NCBI GenBank assembly: GCA_015222405.1
Contig: JADFVG010000038.1
Coordinates: 1 to 16,703, forward strand
Reading direction: 5' to 3'
DNA: 16,703 nt
Source: Chloroflexota bacterium
Lineage (GTDB): Bacteria; Chloroflexota; Dehalococcoidia; E44-bin15
A program made the position numbers and the translations under genes. Numbering within the stretch: position 1 is the first letter of the stretch; each line of letters begins with the position of its first letter. The notes under the pieces are model-generated. The model searched no databases, was not told the origin of the DNA, and saw nothing but the letters and a program-made list of their open reading frames with translations. Shown here one piece after another: positions 1 to 6,709 of this stretch.

Positions 1-731
1 ACAGTGAAGGTGTCATCGACAATGTTCATCTTCTCAAAGCCAAGCTCTTTGTGGATAATCTCCATTTCATCGACTACCAGCCTAGGGTGGCGAAAGCGGA
101 CCTTTCGCCCGAACATCCTGCGCCCAGAACAGAAGATACAGCCATAAGGGCAACCCCTGCTGGTGGTAAGATTGCACGGAGCGCCCAGGGCACGGTACCT
201 GGAGAGGGGCAAAAGATTGCGGGCAGGGACGGGAAGCTCGTCCAGATCCTTGATGGGAGGGCGAGGCTCAGTTTCCACCACGTGTTTGTCCTCTCGGAAA
301 GCGATCCCTGCAACCTGACCAAAGCCAATGCCTTTCTCCAAAGCCCTCACCAGCTCGACCAATGTCCTCTCTCCCTCCCGTATGACCACCACATCAATCC
401 AGGGAGCGCGAAGGAGGGTCTCTTTGAGAGTAAAGCTGGCATGGGGGCCACCCATAACGGTAACAATATTGGGATCGAAATCCTTACACACTCTCAAGAT
501 TCTAGCGGCAATAGGGTAATTCAGGGTTACACAGGTAGCGCCCACAACCTGAGGCTGGTATTCCTCAAGCTTGTTCCTAATTTTGTTACTTGAGTATTGA
601 GCAACCAACAAATCGAGGATCTGAACCTCAATACCTTCCTCCTGAAGCACCCCGGCAAGGTAGCTCAGGGAAAGGGAGGGGATTGGATTCTCTTCAAGAG
701 GATAAGGTGTACTGATAAGAAGAACACGCAT
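1..731 (-). CDS. B12-binding domain radical SAM protein (3' end outside window)
   Basis: I translated this reading frame by hand from an ATG at 731 and it stays open to the window edge, giving 243 residues. Residues 1–130 look like a cobalamin-binding Rossmann domain (start MRVLLISTPYPLEE, then VMGGPHAS near 92–99 and VIREGE near 116–121). The radical SAM cluster motif CPYGCIFC follows, with Cys194, Cys198 and Cys201 in the CX3CX2C spacing that binds a [4Fe-4S] cluster and S-adenosylmethionine. IVDDTFT near 237–243 is a usual downstream motif of B12-radical SAM enzymes. The start has an AAAGGA ribosome site 6 bases upstream and lies 18 bases after the DUF134 stop, so it is probably the third gene of that operon. 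The substrate cannot be read; family members include methyltransferases and other enzymes acting on unactivated carbons. The C-terminal half is missing from the window. Confidence 0.9.
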   Translation of the reverse strand, partial: MRVLLISTPYPLEENPIPSLSLSYLAGVLQEEGIEVQILDLLVAQYSSNKIRNKLEEYQPQVVGATCVTLNYPIAARILRVCKDFDPNIVTVMGGPHASFTLKETLLRAPWIDVVVIREGERTLVELVRALEKGIGFGQVAGIAFREDKHVVETEPRPPIKDLDELPVPARNLLPLSRYRALGAPCNLTTSRGCPYGCIFCSGRRMFGRKVRFRHPRLVVDEMEIIHKELGFEKMNIVDDTFT

Positions 732-749
732 TGTAATTCCTTTCTAGAT

Positions 750-1196
750 TTATGATCGTGCCCTGCTAGCGCCTTTTTTCACGGCGTTGCCTCCTCCATC
801 GATGCGATGAAAATCGGTGCTGTAGCAAGTGGGGCAGTAATCTTCAGCCACCCCAAAGGGGACCTCCCACTCATGCCCCTTTTCTGTGCACCGGAAACGG
901 CGGATCGCCATCTCGAAGTTGCCTCCCTCCATCCGAATCGCCTTCCCCTGGATCAAGGCCTCAGCCATTTTCCTTCGCGCCGAATCCAAAATCCTCTGGA
1001 AGGTGGCACGAGAGACATGCATCCGGTGAGCACCCTGCTCCTGGTCGAGGCCTTCCAAGTCCTTAAGCCGAATTGCTTCTGCCTCTTCGATGGACAGGAT
1101 CACCTCCTGGAGGTTCCTATCGGGTATCCCTATGGGTCGAAAAAGGGTTATCTCAGGGAGCGCCTCCACACACCGATATTTTACAGGCCTTGACAT
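750..1196 (-). CDS. DUF134 family putative DNA-binding protein with zinc-ribbon-like tail
   Basis: The 148-residue protein begins MSRPVKYRCVEALPE, the usual DUF134 opening, so I place the start at the ATG at 1196 and not at an upstream in-frame codon. AAGGAAG, overlapping the stop of the preceding gene, serves as ribosome site. Residues about 36–88 (EEAEAIRLKDLEGLDQEQGA ... VSRATFQRILDSARRKMAEA) match the sigma-region-4-like helix-turn-helix of the family. The tail, residues 103–124, has Cys103, His108 and a CPTC pair at 121–124, which could bind zinc or another metal. DUF134 genes are often found near NifX/NifB-like or iron-sulfur genes, so a metal- or redox-linked regulator is plausible. 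Target and ligand are unknown. It starts 4 bases after the membrane protein gene and is probably translationally coupled to it. Confidence 0.88.
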   Translation of the reverse strand: MSRPVKYRCVEALPEITLFRPIGIPDRNLQEVILSIEEAEAIRLKDLEGLDQEQGAHRMHVSRATFQRILDSARRKMAEALIQGKAIRMEGGNFEMAIRRFRCTEKGHEWEVPFGVAEDYCPTCYSTDFHRIDGGGNAVKKGASRARS

Positions 1197-1200
1197 AACA

Positions 1201-1866
1201 TCACTTCCTTGGATTCCAAACCTTGTGAGGACCAGCAATGCGAGCAGGTTCTCGCCTCACGAACAAGAGGGGATATACTATGTCGCTCACACAGCAGGGA
1301 ATCAAGACTGCAACAAACAGAAACGAGAAGATAGCCAGATATTGAATCCAACTAAGTGTTTCCCCTAATGCCATGATAACGTGGAATAATGATGCCCAAG
1401 TGCTTATCAATACATGCCCGGAGTGCGGGAATCTGGTCGTCTGTTTCCAACATCCAATTGTAATGCCCAGCAGCGCTGCTGGGTGTACCAGCCACCATTT
1501 TTCGATAAAACCTATATGGATTCCCTTGTTGGGTAAATCAAGCATCGTTTCTCCCAAATAGGGAACAAAAGAATCGCTTAATGTAGCTATGACAAGCGCG
1601 CCTGTGTAACCAACCAAAATTGCCACCCACATTTTACCCTTCGCATATCGGATATACATAGCTGTTGTCACAAGAGCGCTCAATGCAACATGGACTGGAT
1701 GTAAGACATAGAAAATATCCTCGGAATGGGGGGAAATTGGATCGAGAAAATCGCCCCAAACTATTACAACCATGAAGATAATCCCGGTAAGAGCCCCGAA
1801 GCCAGTAAACGGAGCATGCCTTGAAAGTTCGGCGAGGACTAGCCTCAGTTGTCCCGCTTCCCTCAT
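1201..1866 (-). CDS. Histidine-rich multi-pass membrane protein, function unknown
   Basis: The protein has 221 residues from the ATG at 1866; a GTG at 1875 is the alternative start. I prefer the ATG because the G-rich ribosome site at 1875–1879 lies 8 bases before it but overlaps the GTG. About six hydrophobic segments are visible, near residues 19–39, 52–73, 78–98, 124–141, 150–168 and 173–203, so it should sit in the cytoplasmic membrane. Histidines fall at or inside the segments (His56 and His59 in LHPVHVAL, His128 in VHPAALLG, His151 in HSGHVLIS, His162 in LFHVIMALGE), with an acidic residue following the last. That pattern fits binding of a metal or haem, but I do not recognise the family. 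It is first gene of the operon with DUF134 and the radical SAM gene. The sequence is AT-rich for this window (54 G+C in the 120 bases 1561–1680). Confidence 0.75.
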   Translation of the reverse strand: MREAGQLRLVLAELSRHAPFTGFGALTGIIFMVVIVWGDFLDPISPHSEDIFYVLHPVHVALSALVTTAMYIRYAKGKMWVAILVGYTGALVIATLSDSFVPYLGETMLDLPNKGIHIGFIEKWWLVHPAALLGITIGCWKQTTRFPHSGHVLISTWASLFHVIMALGETLSWIQYLAIFSFLFVAVLIPCCVSDIVYPLLFVRREPARIAGPHKVWNPRK

Positions 1867-1928
1867 CTTGAGCACCCCCGCTTTGATTCAGAATCCGGTT
1901 CCATAGTTTTGAGCATATGCCCATAATT

Positions 1929-1957
1929 ATTCTAATTATTGGCAGCCACCTTGTCAA
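1929..1957 (-). promoter_or_regulatory. Strong sigma-70-type promoter for the membrane protein/DUF134 operon
   Basis: On the minus strand a perfect -35 box TTGACA (1957–1952) is followed by a 17-base spacer and a -10 box TAGAAT (1934–1929), one mismatch from consensus. The predicted start of transcription is near 1922, giving a leader of about 55 bases. The -35 begins 5 bases after the gap stop codon, so this unit has its own promoter even though no terminator separates it from gap. The -10 region holds a direct repeat of AATTATT that could be part of an operator. Confidence 0.65.
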
Positions 1958-1962
1958 TGCGC

Positions 1963-2976
1963 TTACAGCCCCTTGTCCACGAGGAATACAATAAGGTCGG
2001 CAACACGACAGCTATAAGCCCACTCATTATCATACCAGGCGAGCACCTTCACCATATTACCAGCAATAACCATGGTGCTGGGGGCGTCGACGATGGCACT
2101 GGTGGGGTTCCCCTTGAAGTCAATGCTCACCAGTGGCTCGTGGCAAACCTCCAGGATTCCCTTCAGGGGGCCATCAGCGGCTTTTTGAAACGCCTCGTTG
2201 ATCTCTTCAGCGGTGACCTCACGGCTCAGGTCGGCAACGAAGTCCACCACGGAAACGGTGGATACCGGAACTCTGAATGCGACGCCGTGAATCCTGCCCG
2301 CCAGCTCAGGGATGACCACGGTAACTGCCCTCGCCGCACCGGTGGTGGTGGGGATAATGTTCAATGCTGCCGCCCTGGCCCGCCTCAGGTCTCCATGGAA
2401 AACGTCCAGAATCTTCTGGTCATTGGTGTAGGCATGGATGGTGGACATCAGCCCCTTCTCCACGCCAAATGTCTGATGGAGCACCTTGACCACAGGGGCG
2501 ATGCAGTTGGTGGTGCAGGAGGCGTTGGATAAAATGCGATGCTTTTTGGGGTCATAATGGTCTTCATTGACCCCCAGGACAAGGGTCACGTCCTCATTCC
2601 TCGCCGGCGCTGAGATGATCACCTTCTTAGCACCGCCCTCCAGGTGAGCGGCAGCCCTGGTGCCATCGGTAAAAAGCCCGGTGGACTCCACCACCACCTC
2701 GACCCCGTAGTCCCTCCACGCGATCTTGGCTGGATCGCGCTCCGAAAGCACCTTCACCACCTTGCCATCAACGAGGATGCTATCCTCTGTGGCTTCCACC
2801 TTGCCCGGGTAGGCTCCATAATTGCTGTCGTACCTCAGGAGATGGGCGTTGGTCTTGGTATCGGTGAGGTCATTGACGGCAGCCACCTCAAGCTTCCCCT
2901 TGTGGTTTTCATTGACCGCCCTCAGAACCTGCCGCCCTATCCTTCCAAAGCCATTGATGCCGATCTTAGTCACCAT
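1963..2976 (-). CDS. gap: Type I glyceraldehyde-3-phosphate dehydrogenase
   Basis: The 337-residue protein is full length for phosphorylating GAPDH, which interconverts glyceraldehyde-3-phosphate and 1,3-bisphosphoglycerate in the cytoplasm. The N-terminal Rossmann fold opens with INGFGRIGRQVLRA (7–20). The catalytic motif SNASCTTNC (150–158) carries Cys154, His181 is the base, and PTTTGAA (210–215) and WYDNEWAYS (314–322) are standard. Asp36 in VNDL favours NAD over NADP. The loop that also affects cofactor choice reads LDVFHGD (190–196) where NAD enzymes usually have Leu-Pro, so dual use is possible. The ATG at 2976 follows a strong GGAGGGG site. It lies 104 bases after the HgdB-like gene; no convincing promoter was seen there, so it may be cotranscribed with the enolase group. 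Confidence 0.97.
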   Translation of the reverse strand: MVTKIGINGFGRIGRQVLRAVNENHKGKLEVAAVNDLTDTKTNAHLLRYDSNYGAYPGKVEATEDSILVDGKVVKVLSERDPAKIAWRDYGVEVVVESTGLFTDGTRAAAHLEGGAKKVIISAPARNEDVTLVLGVNEDHYDPKKHRILSNASCTTNCIAPVVKVLHQTFGVEKGLMSTIHAYTNDQKILDVFHGDLRRARAAALNIIPTTTGAARAVTVVIPELAGRIHGVAFRVPVSTVSVVDFVADLSREVTAEEINEAFQKAADGPLKGILEVCHEPLVSIDFKGNPTSAIVDAPSTMVIAGNMVKVLAWYDNEWAYSCRVADLIVFLVDKGL

Positions 2977-2984
2977 TTCCCCTC

Positions 2985-3005
2985 CTTTTTTCGAGCTTTT
3001 TTCGA
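2985..3005 (-). repeat. 10-base tandem direct repeat in the gap leader
   Basis: TCGAAAAAAG occurs twice (2985–2994 and 2996–3005) with one base between, directly upstream of the gap ribosome site. The rest of the 104-base space (2977–3080) shows only a poor promoter match and no terminator hairpin. The repeat may be chance in an A-rich leader or may affect translation. Confidence 0.5.
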
Positions 3006-3080
3006 ACTAGTTGCTGTGGTCTAGAATTCTGTTACCGGTTTCGTTCTGTCGGTCTATTGCTGTCCTCTCTTAATCTATGG

Positions 3081-4112
3081 CTAAAAGCTACCGGCTCCTT
3101 TCGTTTTAGGATGGGCGCTGATGGGAGCACGGCGCCTTAGCATATCGATAAAGGCCTCGAGCCTTGTCCGCAGGTGGTGGGTGAGCATGAAGTCGGCGTT
3201 GCCCTCCAGAGTCAAAATGGGCAAATCGATGGCATGGCGAAAGATGATGTCGCCGATGCCGCGGTGACAAAAGGCCTGAACATAATGGATCACCCCATCC
3301 ACTCGGCGCAGGCGCAATTGGGGGAGGATGTCTTCGAGCCTGTCGAATATGGAGTAGGGGTAGGTATAGCTTGTGTATTGCTGGGCAAGGGAGCTTTCAG
3401 GATTGGGCATGGCGAACTGGCGCTGAATCTCATTGAAGACCACCCTCGCCCCACAGCTCTCCAGGTAACGGTAGAGGTCGCGGGCGAAGACGGAGGGCAC
3501 GCCGAGATATGCCAGTCGAAGCATGTCATCAGGATAGGGCTTTCGACCCCGGCTCTCATCCAGAAGCTGGCTTAATTGGGCTTCATATTCCCGGTGGTCG
3601 CCGATGAAATCGGAGGCCGAGACCAGCCAGTAGTGGTTTTCCCATCCGCTGACCACGCCCTGCTTCCAGGTGAGGTCATCAAGCTCCCGGGCAAGCTGCC
3701 TCGCCTTTTCGAACGCCTGGCGGACTTTCTCCGCCGCCTCTAAAGTTGTGCCCAATGTCCTAGCCAGGGATTCAAGGGTTCGCTGCATGTCCTGGACGCT
3801 GGGGCTATCGGGGAAGGCGAAGGGGATGACATTGAGCCCCCTGAGCCTGAAGACCTCCATGAGCATGATAGTATTGGAGCAATCGCCGGTGGTGACGCAG
3901 AGAACGTTTTCGATCCCCTGCTCCATAGCCACGCCGTAGAGCCCCTTGATCCAGGCGCAGCAATTCAGGGGGAAGCCCGCCTTCTCGGCGATATTCACCA
4001 GCCGCTCCGGGTCTGGGTCGGAGACGAAGACATTGTTGAGGTCAACCGGCTTATACCCCGCCGCCATCAAGACCTCTATCGGGACTGTGGTTGTAATGCC
4101 AATGGTGGTCAT
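3081..4112 (-). CDS. 2-hydroxyacyl-CoA dehydratase / benzoyl-CoA reductase-like [4Fe-4S] component (HgdB-like)
   Basis: The 343-residue protein has the layout of HgdB/FldB/BcrC-type subunits, oxygen-sensitive cytoplasmic [4Fe-4S] proteins that take part in radical dehydration or reduction of acyl-CoAs. The start MTTIGITTTVPIEVLMAAGY is typical. Candidate cluster ligands are Cys51/Cys52 (NCCAWIKG), Cys72 and Cys78 (CVTTGDCSN) and Cys282 (AFCHRGIGD). The ending LTLEGN then LRTRLEAFIDML (301–326) is the conserved C-terminal family motif. No partner subunit and no ASKHA-type ATPase activator lies in the window, so the substrate is open; a single-subunit double-cubane-like reductase or an unlinked partner are both possible. 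It starts 3 bases after the HEPN-like gene, and its ribosome site GGAGTGA lies inside the end of that gene. Confidence 0.85.
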   Translation of the reverse strand: MTTIGITTTVPIEVLMAAGYKPVDLNNVFVSDPDPERLVNIAEKAGFPLNCCAWIKGLYGVAMEQGIENVLCVTTGDCSNTIMLMEVFRLRGLNVIPFAFPDSPSVQDMQRTLESLARTLGTTLEAAEKVRQAFEKARQLARELDDLTWKQGVVSGWENHYWLVSASDFIGDHREYEAQLSQLLDESRGRKPYPDDMLRLAYLGVPSVFARDLYRYLESCGARVVFNEIQRQFAMPNPESSLAQQYTSYTYPYSIFDRLEDILPQLRLRRVDGVIHYVQAFCHRGIGDIIFRHAIDLPILTLEGNADFMLTHHLRTRLEAFIDMLRRRAPISAHPKTKGAGSF

Positions 4113-4115
4113 GGG

Positions 4116-4826
4116 CTATTTGGTCACTCCTTGATCGATGGGAAAAACAACGGATGTCAACTGTTCAAACAGCCAATCTAAGACTTTCTTCAAATCACGA
4201 TTGTTGTCTTTTATCTTTTTGCTCCACTGCTCTTTCGCTAACTCTGACGATAGGATCGCGGTAAGTTTCAACTCTTCATCCTCGCTAATGGTGCTGGCTA
4301 ACTCAAAAAAGCCTAATATCGAGAGCTGGTCATCCTCAAACCTTTCCGCATGTACGTGAGCGCCACGAACTTGTTTAGGATTGTCCATACACCTAATAAA
4401 TTCGCTCTTCAGTTCTAGGATACGTTCGCAGTCTTGAATTCTGCCTTCCTTGTAAAGCTCTTTCTTCAACCAATCTAAGAATCCCGTCACACGATTGAGC
4501 AGAACATAATTCTGCTCCAGATAGTGCTCCACATGATACCTCAGATAGCCCTCTCTTGTGATCCCTCTGCCTTCATAGTCTTCAAAACCAGGAACTGACT
4601 CGATGAAAATTGCCGCATGCTCCAAGGCCTCAAATGCACTCGAAATCTCATGGTAGTAGCCTAATGTCCTTACATGGAATTTTTGCTCTTCAGTCAGCTG
4701 GGGCACCTTCATAGGTTCTTTTACTCCGTGCAGCAGATTCCTAAAATCCTCAGCCAATTCACCTGGGTCTATAGTGTCAAATATCGGCTTATTTTTGCTA
4801 ACGATTAATTTCCCAAACTGTTCCAT
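4116..4826 (-). CDS. Uncharacterised helical protein with HEPN-like RX4H motif
   Basis: This 236-residue protein is rich in charged helices and has no signal peptide or membrane segment. Residues 140–168 contain Arg154-Gly-Ala-His-Val-His159, an RX4H arrangement like the catalytic motif of HEPN ribonucleases, set in a predicted helical region (hydrophobic-acidic stretch before, ERFEDDQLSILGFFELA after). I therefore suspect a HEPN-type protein, possibly an RNase or toxin-like factor, but the match is to a short motif only. Its base composition differs from the flanks: 50 G+C in the 120 bases 4201–4320, against 39 in 60 within enolase (5221–5280), which suggests later acquisition. It starts 20 bases after the enolase stop with an AAGGGA site and ends 3 bases before the HgdB-like start. 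No antitoxin or MNT nucleotidyltransferase partner is adjacent. Confidence 0.72.
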   Translation of the reverse strand: MEQFGKLIVSKNKPIFDTIDPGELAEDFRNLLHGVKEPMKVPQLTEEQKFHVRTLGYYHEISSAFEALEHAAIFIESVPGFEDYEGRGITREGYLRYHVEHYLEQNYVLLNRVTGFLDWLKKELYKEGRIQDCERILELKSEFIRCMDNPKQVRGAHVHAERFEDDQLSILGFFELASTISEDEELKLTAILSSELAKEQWSKKIKDNNRDLKKVLDWLFEQLTSVVFPIDQGVTK

Positions 4827-4846
4827 GTGGATGATCCCTTAGTAGC

Positions 4847-6136
4847 TTATCTTGTCCCCAAATTACAAAACGCCTTTATCCCCGGGTATTTAGCCCTCTC
4901 CCCCAGCTCCTCCTCAATGCGGAGGAGGCGGTTGTATTTGGCCACCCGCTCGGTGCGGCAGGGGGCGCCGGCCTTAATGAAGCCGGTGTTCCTGGCCACG
5001 GCGAGGTCGGCGATGGTGGTATCCTCGGTCTCGCCTGAGCGGTGGCTGATGATGGCCGTCCACCCAGCATCCCGCGCCATGTCGATGGCGGCAAGGGTCT
5101 CGGTCAGGGTCCCCACCTGGTTGAGCTTGATCAGGATGGAGTTAGAAGCCCCCTCAGCGATGCCCCGGGAGAGGCGACTCGTGCTGGTAACATAGAGGTC
5201 ATCGCCCACGATTTGAACCTTTCGCCCTACCTTTTCCATGAGCAGCCGCCAGCCAGCCCAGTCGTCCTCCGCCATGCCGTCCTCGATGCTGATGATGGGA
5301 TAGGCGGCGGCCAGCTTCACATAATATTCCACCATCTCGGCGCTGGTGAGGGTGGTGCCCTCCCTGGCGAGGACATAGCTCCCGTCGTTGAAGAACTCGC
5401 TGGCCGCCGGGTCGAGGGCGATGTGGCAATCCGTGCCCGGCTTATAGCCTGCGGCCTCGATAGCAGCCAGGATCAACTCCACCGCCTCTTTATTCGAACC
5501 AAGAGAGGGGGCAAAACCGCCTTCATCCCCGATATTGGTATTCAATCCTCGGTCCTTGAGCACCCTTTTCAGGGCATGATATACTTCAGAGCCCATCTGG
5601 AGAGCATGGACAAAGCTTCTCGCCCCCAGAGGCAGCACCATGAATTCCTGGAAATCGGTGGAATCGGCAGCATGCTTTCCGCCGTTGAGGATGTTCATCA
5701 TCGGAACGGGCAGGGTGCACGCCTCAGCGCCGCCGATATGGCGGTAAAGAGGAATGCCGAGGAAATTGGCTGCCGCATGAGCCACAGCAAGGGAAACACC
5801 CAGGATAGCGTTAGCGCCAAGGTGCGATTTGTTGGCGGTGCCATCGAGCTTGATCATAATGTTATCGATAACTGCCTGCTCCATTGGCGGCATACCCCGA
5901 ATGGCAGGGGTGATGTGGCGGTTGACATTTTCCACCGCCCTCTGCACCCCCAGCCCGCCAAACCTCTGCTCATCCCCATCGCGAAGCTCCAGGGCCTCAT
6001 GGGTGCCGGTTGAAGCCCCCGAGGGCACCGCGGCGCAACCTATAGTGCCATCGGAGAGCCTGACATCAACCTCCACCGTGGGATTTCCCCGGGAATCCAG
6101 TATCTCCCTGGCACTCACCTGCTCAATGGTAGCCAA
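4847..6136 (-). CDS. eno: Enolase (phosphopyruvate hydratase)
   Basis: Enolase converts 2-phosphoglycerate to phosphoenolpyruvate in the cytoplasm and needs magnesium. The 429-residue product matches the usual length. Motifs in order: SGASTGTHEALELRDGD (39–55), SHLGANAILGVSLA (104–117), Glu164 in DFQEFMVLP, catalytic Glu205 in NIGDEGGFAP, metal ligands Asp242, Glu285 (SIEDGMAEDDW) and Asp312 (VGDDLYVTS), catalytic Lys337 (ILIKLNQVGTLTET), SHRSGETEDT (365–373) and Lys388 (IKAGAP). I use the TTG at 6136, which gives the standard opening MATIEQVSAREILDSRG and has a GGGGG site 4 bases upstream. Another TTG at 6151, overlapping the previous stop, would add five residues. It follows the TIGR00725 gene by 11 bases, so the two are cotranscribed and probably coupled. 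Confidence 0.97.
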   Translation of the reverse strand: MATIEQVSAREILDSRGNPTVEVDVRLSDGTIGCAAVPSGASTGTHEALELRDGDEQRFGGLGVQRAVENVNRHITPAIRGMPPMEQAVIDNIMIKLDGTANKSHLGANAILGVSLAVAHAAANFLGIPLYRHIGGAEACTLPVPMMNILNGGKHAADSTDFQEFMVLPLGARSFVHALQMGSEVYHALKRVLKDRGLNTNIGDEGGFAPSLGSNKEAVELILAAIEAAGYKPGTDCHIALDPAASEFFNDGSYVLAREGTTLTSAEMVEYYVKLAAAYPIISIEDGMAEDDWAGWRLLMEKVGRKVQIVGDDLYVTSTSRLSRGIAEGASNSILIKLNQVGTLTETLAAIDMARDAGWTAIISHRSGETEDTTIADLAVARNTGFIKAGAPCRTERVAKYNRLLRIEEELGERAKYPGIKAFCNLGTR

Positions 6137-6147
6137 TTTACCCCCAA

Positions 6148-6627
6148 TCAAACCTTGGCCAGAGCCAAAGCCTTTTCCACTGCCTCAGCGGGACTCTGAG
6201 CCACGATTATGGAGCTATCCTCCTCACCTGACCTTGATAGCGACCAGGTGTCGAGGCCAATAACGGGGACGCCACTCTGCAGGGCATAGGCAATCTCGGA
6301 AAGGGTCCCATAGCTCCCATTGATGGCGATCACCGCCTGGCCTGACTTGGCAACAATGGCGTTACGGGTATAGCCCATGCCGGTAACGATGGGAATCTTG
6401 ACATAACGATTGGCATCTTTTCTGCTGTTCCCGGGCAAAATGCCAATGGTGGTGCCCCCCTGGGAAGCAGCACCTCTACAAGCTGCCTCCATCACCCCAC
6501 CCAAGCCGCCACAAACCAGGATGGCGCCTCGCCGCGCCAGCTCCCGCCCCACCTCCTCAGCGAACTGCGCCTCCTCATCAGAGCATTCCGAGCTACCGAT
6601 AACCGAAATAAGAAGCTCACTTCCCAT
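6148..6627 (-). CDS. TIGR00725 family protein (SLOG/LOG-like Rossmann fold)
   Basis: The protein has a nucleotide-binding Rossmann-like fold related to the LOG/DprA-like (SLOG) superfamily. From the ATG at 6627 it has 159 residues: LLISVIGSSECSDEE (5–19), a glycine loop VCGGLGGVMEAACRGA (38–53), GILPG (62–66), and GSYGTLSEIAYAL (104–116), the counterpart of the PGGxGTxxE motif in LOG proteins. The family's reaction is not established, so only a nucleotide or sugar-phosphate ligand can be suggested. In-frame ATGs at 6660 and 6642 would lengthen it. I prefer 6627 because the conserved fold starts only a few residues after it, a GAAAGG site lies 7 bases upstream, and a likely promoter -10 box overlaps the 6660 start. 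It is the first gene of the enolase transcription unit. Confidence 0.85.
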   Translation of the reverse strand: MGSELLISVIGSSECSDEEAQFAEEVGRELARRGAILVCGGLGGVMEAACRGAASQGGTTIGILPGNSRKDANRYVKIPIVTGMGYTRNAIVAKSGQAVIAINGSYGTLSEIAYALQSGVPVIGLDTWSLSRSGEEDSSIIVAQSPAEAVEKALALAKV

Positions 6628-6658
6628 ATCCAAGCCTTTCATAGATAAGCTGAGGAGC

Positions 6659-6688
6659 ATTATATCACCTTGGTTCGACCTATGGCAA
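6659..6688 (-). promoter_or_regulatory. Sigma-70-type promoter for the TIGR00725–eno unit
   Basis: On the minus strand TTGCCA (6688–6683, one mismatch from consensus) is followed by an 18-base spacer and a perfect TATAAT (6664–6659). Transcription would begin near 6652, downstream of the in-frame ATG at 6660, which is one reason to place the TIGR00725 start at 6627. The promoter lies in the 48–80-base space after pth. Confidence 0.6.
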
Positions 6689-6709
6689 TCAAAGAGGAGG
6701 GGAAAGGGG

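Noticed and set aside
51..593. 180-codon plus-strand frame at the window start
   Set aside because: The opposite strand encodes a B12-binding radical SAM protein with CX3CX2C motif, which explains the region.
1634..1957. 107-codon minus-strand frame overlapping the membrane protein
   Set aside because: It covers the promoter and the 5' half of the membrane gene in another frame and has no motif; the membrane frame shows clear hydrophobic periodicity.
3010..3060. Promoter in the gap leader (TAGACC–19–CAGAAT)
   Set aside because: Both boxes match only four of six positions and the spacer is long.
5042..6013. 323-codon plus-strand frame within enolase
   Set aside because: It is the complement of a highly conserved enolase gene with no motif of its own.
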